Positions 48,201 to 58,200 of a stretch of DNA of 64,000 nt are shown here, one piece after another. The stretch's first letter is position 1. Each line of letters starts with the position of its first letter. Position numbers and translations under genes: made by a program. Under the pieces are notes generated by a model. That model ran no database searches. It saw only the letters and a list, made by a program, of their open reading frames with translations, and was not told where the DNA came from. Origin of the DNA: Gorsachius magnificus (taxonomy: Eukaryota > Chordata > Aves > Pelecaniformes > Ardeidae); contig CM067082.1 in NCBI GenBank assembly GCA_034008185.1, positions 127,783,988-127,847,987 on the forward strand. Reading direction: 5' to 3'.

Positions 48201-51200
48201 TCTCCCTCCATCCCAGTCCATTCAAGACAACAGCTTCCCTATGGACCACAGGTAAAACACAAAACACGTGAGGGACCCATGCAGAAGGCGGCATTTCAGT
48301 TCTGGCTGCAAGTGTCGTACATAGGGTAGCAGTGGCTTCCTGCCCACAACCATTCCCCTTTTGGGTTGAGGACCAAGGTGAAAGCCAGCAAGGTTCAGAG
48401 TGTCAGAAATTTGTACGTTTTATGAAAGGATGGCACCCGTCTTGATGGACTTCAGTAGTAGTCTGTGTGGGCAGTGACAGAGTTTTAATGACGTGCTGCT
48501 TCTATCTTGTGAGGGTGATTACAGGGTGCTAGATAATCTCATCTAGGCTCCCTTTCCCACAAAAGGCTGGACCAGACGGTCTTTCATGGTGCCTTCCAAC
48601 CTGGGCTATTCTGTGATTCTGTGATTCACTTGAGGCTAGTAAGCCCTACGAGGTAACGCAGTCACTAGCAGGCATGATCCTGGCTATAAATATCTGGCCT
48701 CTTGCTAAGTAGTTCACCTATCTAAGAGATAAGTGCCCATGTTATGGTGTTACTGCTTCAGAATATTCTTTGGAAGGGTGGATCATTTTTCCAACCCCTT
48801 TTGAAATACAGCATTTCAAACAAACTGAGATGCCAACATAAACTGTGCTTAAATAACATTAGTCTGAGTAAAAGCCACAAGAGCTAGAGACTAGAATTAA
48901 AGCTTAAACTGTCCTTAAGTCACCCTGTTTTGTTTTGATATGTTAGAAATCCCCAGACAACTCTTTTTTAGCTTTGTTTTGCAACAGATATGCTCAGTGC
49001 ATTTCCCTGCTTTTTGAGACCAAACACTTGTTTGTGGAATTCTATTTATTCTAACCTTTATTGCATGAACCTGTTTTTGTCTGCTGTGTCGTGTGATTGC
49101 TCTGAGGATTTAAAATTTCAGCTGTATATAGAGAGATATCTATGTTCAGAAACTTGACTTACCGCTTAAACATTAGCAAATTTAGCAGCACCTGAAAAGA
49201 AGATCACAATTGTTGAGAGTGCGATTTGCATGCTTCTGCTCTAATAATGGCTATTATCTCCAGGGATTTGTGCAGATCACTTCTGAAGGGGGTTGCTAAG
49301 GTTTATATTGCTGTGTTGTGCTCTGCCGAGATAGTTTTAAATGTCACCCAGGGTTCTCTACAAGCCTGCCTGGTGGTGAGGAAACACTGAATTGGTCCCT
49401 TCAGCTGCCATAGTCACCGTCTTTCCTCCCTCCGTGGACTGTGGTCTAACCACGCAGGCCCCCAGTGAAGCCAAGCAGCGGTTTTGATTACAGGATGGTG
49501 GATAAATGTGTTTCTGTGTATACAGCAAAGTCAAATTGTCAGGACACTGAAATCTCCACAAGCTAAATGGCTTCTGTGCAGAGAGCAGTAATAAGATTTT
49601 TCAGATGAAAAAAATCTTCTGTTTTAGAACAACTTGTAGAGAGAGTACTGAAGCTGTATGTCAGCCCTAATTTGAGTATTTATAGAGATTTGCATACACC
49701 TTAGTGTATTTTTCTACACACCTAATACTTGCTCTGCACAAGCTTTGTAGGCTTTTTACATGATTCCTCCCCCGTCCTGTCTTAAATATTCATGTTCTTT
49801 AGGGCATTTTGCACTAATGCTTCCCTTCTGTGATAGAACATCACATATTTTAGTGAAGTCCAAAATAGCTGACTCAGGCAAAAAAAATCTCATTTTTCTC
49901 TTTTTTTAAAGAAAGGTACAATTGTAGTGGAAGATATTTTTCCCCATTTTCGTACTTATTTTGAGACTTCTCACTTCCAGTCGTTTGAAGCAAATGTATA
50001 CTTCATATTTTTGTGAAATTCAGATCTTCCCGATTTACAAGGTGATATGCTACTGTAATGAATGTATTCAGAAAATGTCATTTAAACTAATGACCTACTT
50101 ACATGAGTTCATATATAAATTGATAAGGCATATTTCTTTGGAACATGCATTGGTGGCATAAGATAGTATTGGTATCTAGAACATACAGCCCATACATCTT
50201 CATACAGGGCATGAATCTATGAACGATAAGTGGTCCTAACAAGTACCAACAGGAATCAAATCCACTTGTATAAACAAATGGCTTGATTCCATACAAAGCT
50301 TCCAGTACAACAAGTATTATTAACTTCCTTTGAGGCTTTGTGAGTGAGCCTGTTTCTTATTTTAACTTCAAGTTGCAATTTTCTGATTCACTCCTTGACA
50401 GTTCTTAATGATAATTTCTGCTTCTTTTTTTGGCTAATGAAAAAAGGAAAAGAGGGAAATGAATGCAGTGCCAGTCAGCCTAACTGTTTCATAATACATT
50501 TGAGTTTCTAAGTTTATTTTCTGCAGGTGTAGGTGGAATTGCAAAACCCAATGTTACAATGCAGCACTCTTTCTACTGCAAAATATAATATTTACAGCAT
50601 CATTAAAAAAATTCATTTTGTCTCCACTACTACATTGTAATGGTTTCTATCTCTGTAGCTCCCACAGTATTTGTAATTAAGCTGTGACACTATGACAGTA
50701 AATATTTGTCAGACCAAGTTCACAGCAGTATTATGACAGATGTTACTGGAGTTTAAATTGTTTCAGAAACATGTACTACATATGATTGGTAGTCAAGGAT
50801 TGTATTGCCTGTGCAATCAAACCCCTGCATTCTTCCTCACTCACCCATTTTTTTCCAAGAGAACGTCTGCTTTTGCTTGCATGAACCAAACCTGATTCAG
50901 GTGCAAAGTACAGGAAGCTGAAGAATGATTTGTTCTTGATTTTTTTAGTGTGACAGTGAGAAACTTGGAGATAAAGACACAGGTTTCTTTTTTTAAAAAA
51001 AAAACAACCTAACTGTTGTCTTGTTCATGATGAGTGATAACAGGACTAGTAAGAAGTTTGTTGCAAGAACATTGCATCTGCTGTGGGTTAGTGCAGACAC
51101 AATATTACTACAGCAGTGGTTACCACTACTGTGGTAATCTGCAGGAGATGGCAGGAAGACTTTCTGCAGTTCGACAGGGCATGGTGGGAAAATAGCATCC

Positions 51201-52252
51201 CTGTATTCTTCTCTATGCTTCTGAACCTGCAAATGGCCAAGTAACTACATTCAGGCCCTTTGGTTCTCGAGTAGTTTTGCATGTAAATGAAGTTAATTTA
51301 AAACTGAATTCTCAGATTTTGTGCCTACTGAAGAGCATTTGGGAGTAGTGAATGTCAGTGTGGCTTGTATGGATGACTTCTTTCATGTAGAAATGACCAA
51401 GGGAACAAGTTAAGGCAGGAGGGGAATTCTTGGGCATTGTTTCTATTAGTAAAGTTTGCACCCTTTCCTTTTTCTGGGGTGCATACATTCCCTTCCCATT
51501 AGAGCTGGGATGCAGTGCCAGCCTGGCAGGTAGATCTCCCACAGCGCTATCCCTGAGAGGACAGAACTGTGGACTTTTACCCTGGAATGATTCCAGATAT
51601 TACTGCAGAAAATACTCTTTATTCGAAATATTTGTGTTTGTTGTGGTCAGAATGGTTTCCGTGTAACAGTAAGAATGGTAAATTAGAGTGTAAGCAGTAC
51701 GTTGCTAATACTCGTGAAAGAACTCTACCTAAGCCTCCTTCACGTTACTGTGGTAGGATGTCAGTCTTTCTTCTGGTTCAAAGCTGGTGTGTTTCTTGTT
51801 TTGCCTCTTCTGTTGAGAGAAGGTATTGAAAGCAAAGAGGATGGTGGTCGGGACAGGTCTTAGAGCTGGTATTAACAGGTGGGGGTTTTTTTCTTTGTTT
51901 GTTGCTGTTCTACAATGCAAGGGATCCTGATGGGAGCACTTGGCATTATCATAAGCAAAATGTAGCTCAAGTCCTTTACATGACCTCTCTAACTTGTGTC
52001 CTAGATTTCGCCGCCAGCTCTCTGAACCTTGTAATTCTTTCCCACCTTTGCCTGCAATGCCAAGGGAAGGACGTCCAATATATCAGCGCCAGATGTCGGA
52101 GCCAAACATCCCTTTCCCGCCTCAAGGTTTTAAGCAGGAGTACCACGATCCAGTTTATGAACACAATGCTATGGTTGGCAGTGCAGCCAGTCAAAATTTC
52201 GCCCCTCCTCTGATGATTAAACAGGAACCTAGAGATTTTGCATATGATTCAG
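13110..52252 (+). CDS. ETV1: ETV1 (ER81), ETS-family transcription factor, N-terminal half (7 coding exons, 3'-partial)
   Basis: The coding sequence is the join of 13110-13154, 13946-14033, 15801-15848, 25725-25778, 46368-46497, 48063-48251 and 52005-52252: 802 nt, 267 codons plus one base. All internal introns are GT..AG and all phases agree. The protein is the regulatory half of a PEA3-group ETS activator that acts in the nucleus on GGAA-core sites downstream of RAS/MAPK signalling. Seen in order: the start [15 protein letters not shown]; a basic RKRKF patch near residue 30; the acidic activation helix (about 38-60); a VPDY degron (about 70-78); KIKKEP (K89); the TP/SP cluster (T139, T143, S146); RRQLSEP (S191); RQMSEP (S216); FKQE (K228); and IKQEP (K257). 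ETV5 and ETV4 fit poorly because their sequences diverge after the first dozen residues and in the 95-185 region. The ETS domain is outside the window. Human numbering is from memory. Full-length family members have about 477 residues, so about 56% is present. Confidence 0.96.
13155..13945 (+). other. ETV1: ETV1 intron 2 (791 bp)
   Basis: GTGAGT..TATAG boundaries. It contains a T tract of about 22 bp near 13488-13509. No other feature seen. Confidence 0.9.
13946..14033 (+). CDS. ETV1: ETV1 exon 3 (residues 16-44)
   Basis: The acceptor is TTTATAG at 13939-13945 and the donor GAAG|GTGAGG at 14033/14034. The exon has 88 nt, entering in phase 0 and leaving in phase 1. It encodes a basic TNVRKRKF stretch (candidate nuclear-localisation or surface patch) and the start of the acidic DLAHDSE segment that leads into the activation helix. 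The first residues (NPRGRN) differ from the SQRGRN I recall for human, a minor lineage change. Confidence 0.95.
14034..15800 (+). other. ETV1: ETV1 intron 3 (1767 bp)
   Basis: GTGAGG..TTGCAG boundaries. It has a short C run at about 14047-14054 and a TATTTATTTATTTATTTT repeat near 14088-14105. No coding sequence or mobile element recognised. Confidence 0.9.
15801..15848 (+). CDS. ETV1: ETV1 exon 4: acidic transactivation helix (residues 45-60)
   Basis: The acceptor is CTTTTTGCAG at 15791-15800 and the donor GAAG|GTAAGG at 15848/15849. The exon has 48 nt and is phase 1 to phase 1. It encodes [16 protein letters not shown], the amphipathic acidic/hydrophobic helix shared by ETV1, ETV4 and ETV5 that recruits coactivators (family knowledge). 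Because it is symmetric, skipping it would delete only the activation helix and keep the frame. Confidence 0.95.
15849..25724 (+). other. ETV1: ETV1 intron 4 (9876 bp)
   Basis: GTAAGG..CTTCAG boundaries. Mostly unique AT-rich sequence without recognisable mobile elements. Noted: a complex block rich in TAAT-type motifs just after exon 4 (about 15935-16260), a mixed (TA)n/(CA)n microsatellite at 23480-23511, and an unusually long T-rich tract before the acceptor (about 25661-25720). Short open frames here are uncharacterised and look like chance. Confidence 0.85.
23480..23511. repeat. Compound (TA)n(CA)n microsatellite
   Basis: About seven TA units pass directly into about nine CA units, followed by degenerate CGTATGTATA. 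Confidence 0.9.
25725..25778 (+). CDS. ETV1: ETV1 exon 5: COP1-degron exon (residues 61-78)
   Basis: The acceptor TTTCTTCAG at 25716-25724 is preceded by a T-rich tract of about 60 nt. The donor is AGTT|GTAAGTA at 25778/25779, a near-perfect U1 match. The exon has 54 nt and is phase 1 to phase 1. It encodes [18 protein letters not shown], which holds the acidic-VP type motif (EQFVPDYQ) that COP1 recognises in ETV1-family proteins (established knowledge). Skipping it would remove 18 residues and the degron in frame. Confidence 0.95.
35573..35592. repeat. Perfect 20-bp palindrome (inverted GATA motifs)
   Basis: Left arm GATTATCCTT and right arm AAGGATAATC are exact reverse complements with no spacer. 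Each arm carries a GATA-type site (TTATCC / GGATAA). Confidence 0.85.
35590..35619 (+). repeat. 11-bp direct repeat abutting the palindrome
   Basis: ATCTTTTATGA occurs at 35590-35600 and again at 35609-35619, separated by 8 bp. The first copy overlaps the right end of the palindrome. Confidence 0.85.
36182..36213. repeat. (GT)16 microsatellite
   Basis: Sixteen perfect GT units, followed by AAAAAA. Long enough to be polymorphic. Confidence 0.95.
37412..37453. repeat. Two-copy 21-bp tandem duplication
   Basis: Identical 21-bp units at 37412-37432 and 37433-37453 (each starts AAGGACCTATAG and ends CTAAC), followed by AAGG of a third. Perfect identity suggests a recent slippage duplication. Confidence 0.9.
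46368..46497 (+). CDS. ETV1: ETV1 exon 6 (residues 79-121; SUMO and SP motifs)
   Basis: The acceptor is TCTCTTCCCAG ending at 46367 and the donor GTCAG|GTAAAG at 46497/46498. The exon has 130 nt, phase 1 in and phase 2 out. It encodes [20 protein letters not shown] and onward to [12 protein letters not shown] at 88-91 fits the SUMO-acceptor consensus (K89), and HSP places S94 as a proline-directed phosphosite, matching human positions from memory. A reading frame running into this exon from intron 5 (46319 onward) is not a separate start. Confidence 0.95.
46498..48062 (+). other. ETV1: ETV1 intron 6 (1565 bp)
   Basis: GTAAAG..CTGATAG boundaries. No mobile element or coding sequence recognised. 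Confidence 0.9.
48063..48251 (+). CDS. ETV1: ETV1 exon 7 (residues 123-184; MAPK-site cluster)
   Basis: The acceptor is TTACTGATAG ending at 48062 and the donor CACAG|GTAAAA at 48251/48252. The exon has 189 nt, phase 2 to phase 2, so it is another symmetric exon. It encodes a proline/serine-rich disordered segment with [17 protein letters not shown], giving T139, T143 and S146 as proline-directed MAPK-type sites. It is the least conserved part of the visible protein compared with human as I recall it, for example [12 protein letters not shown] and IQDNSFPM. Confidence 0.95.
48252..52004 (+). other. ETV1: ETV1 intron 7 (3753 bp)
   Basis: GTAAAA..TCCTAG boundaries. It contains one short CR1 tail (48540-48628) on the gene strand. 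The rest is unique sequence with no supported feature. Confidence 0.9.
48540..48628 (+). mobile_element. CR1 3' UTR tail fragment
   Basis: The sequence GGCTGGACCAGACGGTCTTT..CCTTCCAACCTGGGCTATTCTGTG ends in two octamer units (ATTCTGTG ATTCTGTG ATTC), the 3' signature of CR1 LINEs. Only about 65-90 bp remains, and its octamers (ATTCTGTG) differ from the ATTCTATG type in the two other copies, so it probably belongs to another CR1 subfamily. The left edge is uncertain. Confidence 0.8.
52005..52252 (+). CDS. ETV1: ETV1 exon 8 (residues 186-267; RSK/PKA and SUMO sites)
   Basis: The acceptor is TTGTGTCCTAG ending at 52004 and the donor TTCAG|GTAGGT at 52252/52253. The exon has 248 nt, phase 2 in and phase 1 out. 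It encodes FRRQLSEPC (S191) and YQRQMSEPN (S216), both basophilic-kinase sites known in ETV1. FKQE (K228) and IKQEP (K257) are SUMO-acceptor motifs. The reading frame continues past the donor for only a few codons (GR, then TGA at 52258-52260), which is intron read-through. The next coding base is beyond the window. Confidence 0.95.
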
Positions 52253-55200
52253 GTAGGTGAGACTCTCCTTTACTTCTGCATAGTAAATAAATGAGTCCAA
52301 GCTAGTGCTATTGATGTTTTGATTGTATGAATTGAAACGTGCTCTTTTGGCTTCTAAGTCTCCTGAAGTAATTAGTGTCTGATATAGCTTATGAAGTAGT
52401 AAGATAGCTACATAGTCCGGCGTATCTCGTGCTACTGTTGCCATTGCTTGCTCTGCAAAGGATTTTGTTTTCCAGAACTCTCTGTCCAGACAATGCACAG
52501 GTTAGAGAAGCCAGGGAAGAAAAAACTATGGGTGCAAAACTGAGCTTTGCTTAAGAGGGGGCTTGTTCTGTACTATCTCATCTCTGAATTTGTGTGCTCC
52601 ATTTTATGAGCTCTTTCATTTATCTGCCAGAAATAGAGGACTCTTTCTCCTCTTGCTTGCACTACTTTAAATCAGGAGTAACTCCGCTGAAGTGGGGTTT
52701 ATACAGCTATAAAACCAATGAGGGAGAAGAATCAGCCAAATTGGTGTCAGCTTCTCAGTTTGTGCATACTGCTGTGTTTTGTGGAGGTACATAATCTGTG
52801 ATGCCAGGTTGCTGATGTAGAGAATACGCTGTTGCTATTAATAATGTTTATTATGATTGTGCTTATAGGGCAACTGGAATGGAGCCTTATTGCTCTACGG
52901 ACAGTACAAAACAGAGGGAGGTGATGGCAGAGCCTGCTCTCAATAGCTTCTGGTCAAAATAGAAAGATAAGCGGTAGAAAGGGTAAAAACATAAATCAAG
53001 GGAATAACATTGTAAATGTTTGCCACAATTGGAAGATAATATTTGTATTGTAGTTGGGAAAAGAGAGGGAGAATTAGGGAAGCAAAAAGGGAGTTTAGTG
53101 ATGAGTACCAAGTAACAAGGAGAAGGAAGCTGGAAGGGTGGTGGAGAGAAGCTGAGGTTAAAACAGCATGTAGTGGGCTAGGTGGGGTGAACAGCTGATC
53201 AGTACTGAGCTGAGAAGATGCAATTGAAACACGTTTTTCAATGGCTGTGTAAGTGATTTCTACAGCTCCTCTTCAGTCTCTGCCTCTGTTGTGCTTTGTG
53301 TATGCCACAGTGTTGAAAGGGAGGGATTTCAGTGAGTCCTTACCATGTTTCTGGAGGAGGGTGCATTGCTTTCGTACACCTTCACCCTGAGTTGGGTAGG
53401 GCGATTGGGTGGCCCTGTCTGACTGCAGTCTGACTCTATCTTCTGGGTGCTGCAGTACCTGCAGTGCTTCTCTGCTGGCTTAGCCTCTGGTTAGATGCTT
53501 TTGCAGTTTACTTCCCAAAGGCTGTGTAGCAGCTGAGGGGAGGTCTCCTTTGAAAGTTTAGCCCATGACAAAATATCTTCCAGTTTGATACAGCAGAGAA
53601 TTTGGTTTTACTGACTTTTCTGTAGCTAACAGAATGTCTATTTAGTGAGCTATTTTGTGGTATTGTTGTAAAGTGCTTGGTTTTGAAATTATCTCTGTGT
53701 TAGAACAGGGGAATTTGGAAAGTAGAGCTGCTTTCTCCTTTCTTAGTCTTGACGAGTAAAGAACCAATCCTTAGGTAAATTTGAGCTAGGCCTATACAGG
53801 GAGGGGACCAAGGATGAAATATTTCTCCAGGTTGAAATATAAGACAAGATGAAAGTGAGTTCAGATTACAAGGATCAGATCTAGAACTAAACCTATTCAT
53901 TGATGAAGGGTCTGAGGTATGTGGCTTTGGCAGTCATGTATCTTTAGTCTTACAGAGCAGTATGGGAGAGACTGCCTGCATAGTTAATGTGGCAATGGAT
54001 AATAAATAGGGGACTGCAGCTTCAGGCACTGCCAGTCCCCTGCAACCTTCACAAGCACCGTTATTCATCCTGCTAAATTAAGGGGTGAAAAAGGCCCTTT
54101 TGTAAGCATGCTTCGTATTTGTCTAGGAAGTGGGATCTCCTCCTTGCATACTATTACTTTAAATCTGAGTTGGTTTAGCATTCATCTTTCTTCAGAATAT
54201 TCTTTACAGGGAAAAAAAAAAAGAAATTTTATTCTGAAAGTAAGATGTGCAAACTTTTATCCAGTCATGCCTTTTTTTCTTGTGCCAGCAAGAACAACAT
54301 TCCACTTTATAGTAATGACGTTCAAGCAAAATTGTTGTTTCTTTTGTAGATGAATAATTAGTTTTTAAAAATATAATAGCTGTGTAACCAGTGGTCATGA
54401 AAAATTAATCTGTTGGTATCAGGAAGTACTTTTATTGGCCTCAGAATCACTGCATTTAAGTTGACACATCTGTACACTCCATAAATTGCAGTCAACAACT
54501 GTGGTCTGTTGATATTTTGTCTTGTTACCATCTGTTCTCTAGAAACCATCATTTTCCATCCTTGCTAAGAGTACATTAAATAACCCCTTAGGAAACATAA
54601 TGTATTTGTCACTGAATCATTGATTTCATTTTTCACCTATGGATGTTCAGGGAAGGAGGAATGCCAGTGTGAAAAGTCTTTTTTGCATGGTATTTTATTG
54701 CAGCTCAGATAAGAATATAGAAACATATTTAAAAAGTTCATTGTAATACACCGAGATGTTCCTTTTGGGATGTTTTTGAAAGAGCCTCATAAAAGTTCAT
54801 TGCTTTTGTGCACTATACTTTTATACTTTGTGGGAAGCTGGTGAATGAAAAGCATTATTATGGAATGATTATAACTCTATTAAAACATGACATTAATTAT
54901 GACATGGAAAATGGCAGATCAATTAGTTGTAATTGTAATTGCAGGTATGCAATTTCTACTGCAGAATGTTTGAGATAATGGAAAAAGAAAAATGTCAACA
55001 GAGTAGAAGCTCTTCCTTATCCATCCACACTTCTAGAAGTCACAGTGCATCATACATGTTCAATCAGTCAGACCTTATTTTCTGCCTCTGATTTTTTTTT
55101 TTTTCTCATGACTGCCAGTCAGATGTATTTAGTACTTGGTGCTATATCTAGCAACTTTAAGCACAAAGATGTAGCCAAGGACATAGAGAGCTCTGAAATT

Positions 55201-58200
55201 TTGCATCATTAATGAATATACCCCAGAAGGCTTCCCAAGACCTTTGTTTACAAGGGTTAATAGTGGACATCCTGTACAGTTAGCACTTCTAGAATTCAAT
55301 TAACGTATTCAGTTATGTAAACAAAAAGGCCACACTTGAGATGCTTCATCTACTCTGGGCTTTATTTTGAAGTGGAATCTTTGCAGGCTTGATCCTCCCT
55401 ACCTAATGTAGTGTATTTGCAAATTTACTAAGGTACAACTCTAGCTATGCATGTATCAGGTAATATTAAAAGTCCAGTTTTAAAAGACATCTTAAATTGT
55501 TAAGTTTAAATCTCATATTCTGTTTTGTCAAACAGAAATACTTACTCTGCTTGGAAAGCTCCTCTGTGACCATGTCTTTGACTGAGAACTTTGAAATTTG
55601 TCACACAGTGGTGATAAGTAGAGGAGTTGTTGCTTGCATGTACTTATTACCAATTACTGGGAATTTATCTGTTGAAATGTAGATAGAGTCAGTCTTTCTT
55701 GAGCAGTTTAGGAGCATTAGCAGGGCTATTCTCAGAGTTACATTTCAGGGTAGACTCTCGATTAATACGCTTGAATGGACCTTAGAAAATTTAGATTCTG
55801 TCCCTGTCACTTCCAAAAGTTTTCTTCCAAGATACTAGTCACATCACTTAAAGAATAAACTATCCAGGCAGGATTATTAGCCTCCATATCTTGCTTTCTG
55901 GGTTGCTCATCCTTTTAATTCCTGAGGCCTCACAGGCAATAAATACCTTATGTTGTCACGTTAGAATGGATGAGGAACTGCCCCTCTGTCAAGAGAGATG
56001 AGTGGAGGCAGAGAGACATATCAGATGTATATACCTCCTTATTTTGGGTACCCAGTTAGGACTGGATAATTTTTAAAGAATGTTATGTATTACATATGTT
56101 CAAAGCTTAGCACCTAGGGACTTCCTTTGTATTTCTAGGAGAGGAGTGCGGGAACATCAGATTAGGGTCCCTATGTAAGCACTGCAAAATTAAGAAATGC
56201 ATAATATAAAAAATCTGGCAGAAGCGATGTGACTACTTTGGAAAACTTTTTTGGGGCTAGAATGGTCTTTGTTGGGGCCTAAAATTGACCATTCAGCTGT
56301 ATTAATCTTGAAGTCATCTTTTCTTTTCTTGAAATGTTCTGCCTCATTAAGTACACAACTTCCAGCCTCTGTAACAAATGAAACAGGGGCTCCACCTGCG
56401 AAGCTGTTTACTGCATGGCTCTCCCTCCCCCAAACAGTTTTGACCTGTGCACTCAAGAGACAAGTGCGGAGGCAAAAGGCTTTAATTCATTTGCAACAAA
56501 GGAGTTGTATCAAGGTTGCCCAGGAAGTTGTAATGATGACACTTCTTAACCTCCTAAGTTTGCTCTCATAGGTATAGGACGTTGCTAGCATTCTACCGAC
56601 CATGTTAGAAATGTGTATTTACCTAATGACTGGGAACAGAATAAAAAGCAAGAGTCCTTTCAAATACCTGATGTGCTGGTTTTTTGAAAAGCAAATCAAT
56701 GCAAATTAATGTGGAAGAAGATCCCTAGTAACACATTTTCCCTAGAGATCATCTGAAACATCCTTGAATTTGGGAGTTTGCAGAACAGCATAAGAGAATG
56801 TGTTGAATTAAAATTTTAAGGAAAAAAAAATATTTCTTGGAAGTATATTTATTTGCAGATTGCTTTTTTTGCCCTTTCCTTTTTTAAACAACAGTTGGAT
56901 ATTCTATTGTACTTCTTGGAGGTAAAGTTTAGACATTTGGAGATGCTAGTGTGAAGGAAAAAAGGAAATCAGCTGTCAGTCAGAGTCAGTGCAGGTTTTC
57001 TTTTTCCAGGATATTCTCTAGTGCATTGACCAGTGCAGCATTTAAAATGACACAACTCATGGTGCTTCTGCTAGTGTCTTTAATTATATTGGCTAATTTT
57101 TGTACAGTGCTTTGCAAATGTAAAGCACCATATGAGTGCTAAGTATTATTACTACAATTATTCCCCTGGGAGATTATTTCACAGACTAATAGACTTCACA
57201 GTTAAGAAATACTTTTGATCGTAAGCCTAAATTTTCCCTTTGATCAGGTCCATTCCCTTGCTCATAGCTACACCTCTTTGGCTCATCCTAAACAATTCCT
57301 TGGTATTAATGTACCACCTCTAAATCTCTGTAGACAGTTTGCATGTATTCTCTTAGTCTGTCTGTGTGGCTCGTTGTTGATATCGTGCTTCATAAATCCT
57401 CCAGCTGCTTAATCTTTTCCTCAAATTCTCTCTAGGTTTTCTTTTTCTCGTTCCTTTTTCTTTTTTTCTTTTTTTTTTTTTTTTTGGGTCAGGCTGCAAA
57501 TATTTGCAGTATTTTTGAACATAGTTTTATAAAATGCTCTGTGAAACAGCACTGACTCTATCCTTTTCCTGGATATGGTGCTTCAGTATGCGCATCTCAA
57601 AACTGCATCTCCTTTTGGCCTTAAAGAAATTCTTTTACACAGCAGTACAATTGTTCTCGACGAAAATCTGGCTGGCATAAAGGCAGGAGGGACAAGGGAT
57701 AGGGGTTTGCTCTTGAGTTCACTAGGTTTAAGAAGTCTCCCCTCCTCGTTTTTGGTTTTGCAGTTTTCAATTGTGGTTTAAAATTTCCCAGGAGTTTGTC
57801 TTTGCTGTGTTGCTTCAGTGAATGAACGTGGATTTTGTTCAGTAGTTAAGCTACACTGCACTTTGTACTTGCTCTTAAAGCATATAAACACAAATCTGCT
57901 GTGGATGGTATGACAGTAGAAAATAATAGCATCTGAGGGGAAAACTTGGGAAACCTGGACTTCAGAAGATGGCTATGAAAGGCAGAATTTCAACTTTTCA
58001 CTAGCTTCCCATCTAGCTGATTTCCTCTGTTCGCTAATTCTGCCTGAAAGAAATCTGTAGTTAGCATAGAATTCATTTTGCAATATTATCTTCATGAACA
58101 AAGGAAAACCTGAAAACCAAGTTAATGTGAGCCTATAGGCAGGAGACCATTTTTCCTTTCAAAGCAGACAATACGATCTGAAAAATCGTCCTGCAGTCCC

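Noticed and set aside
51115..51136. AGTGG..CCACT small hairpin with RUNX-like cores
   Set aside because: Five-bp arms and a partial motif match are within chance expectation for a 64-kb window.
55202..55240. CAGAAGGCTTCCCAAGACC as a possible part of the next ETV1 exon
   Set aside because: A short resemblance only. The flanking bases do not encode the expected continuation, and no acceptor/donor pair fits.
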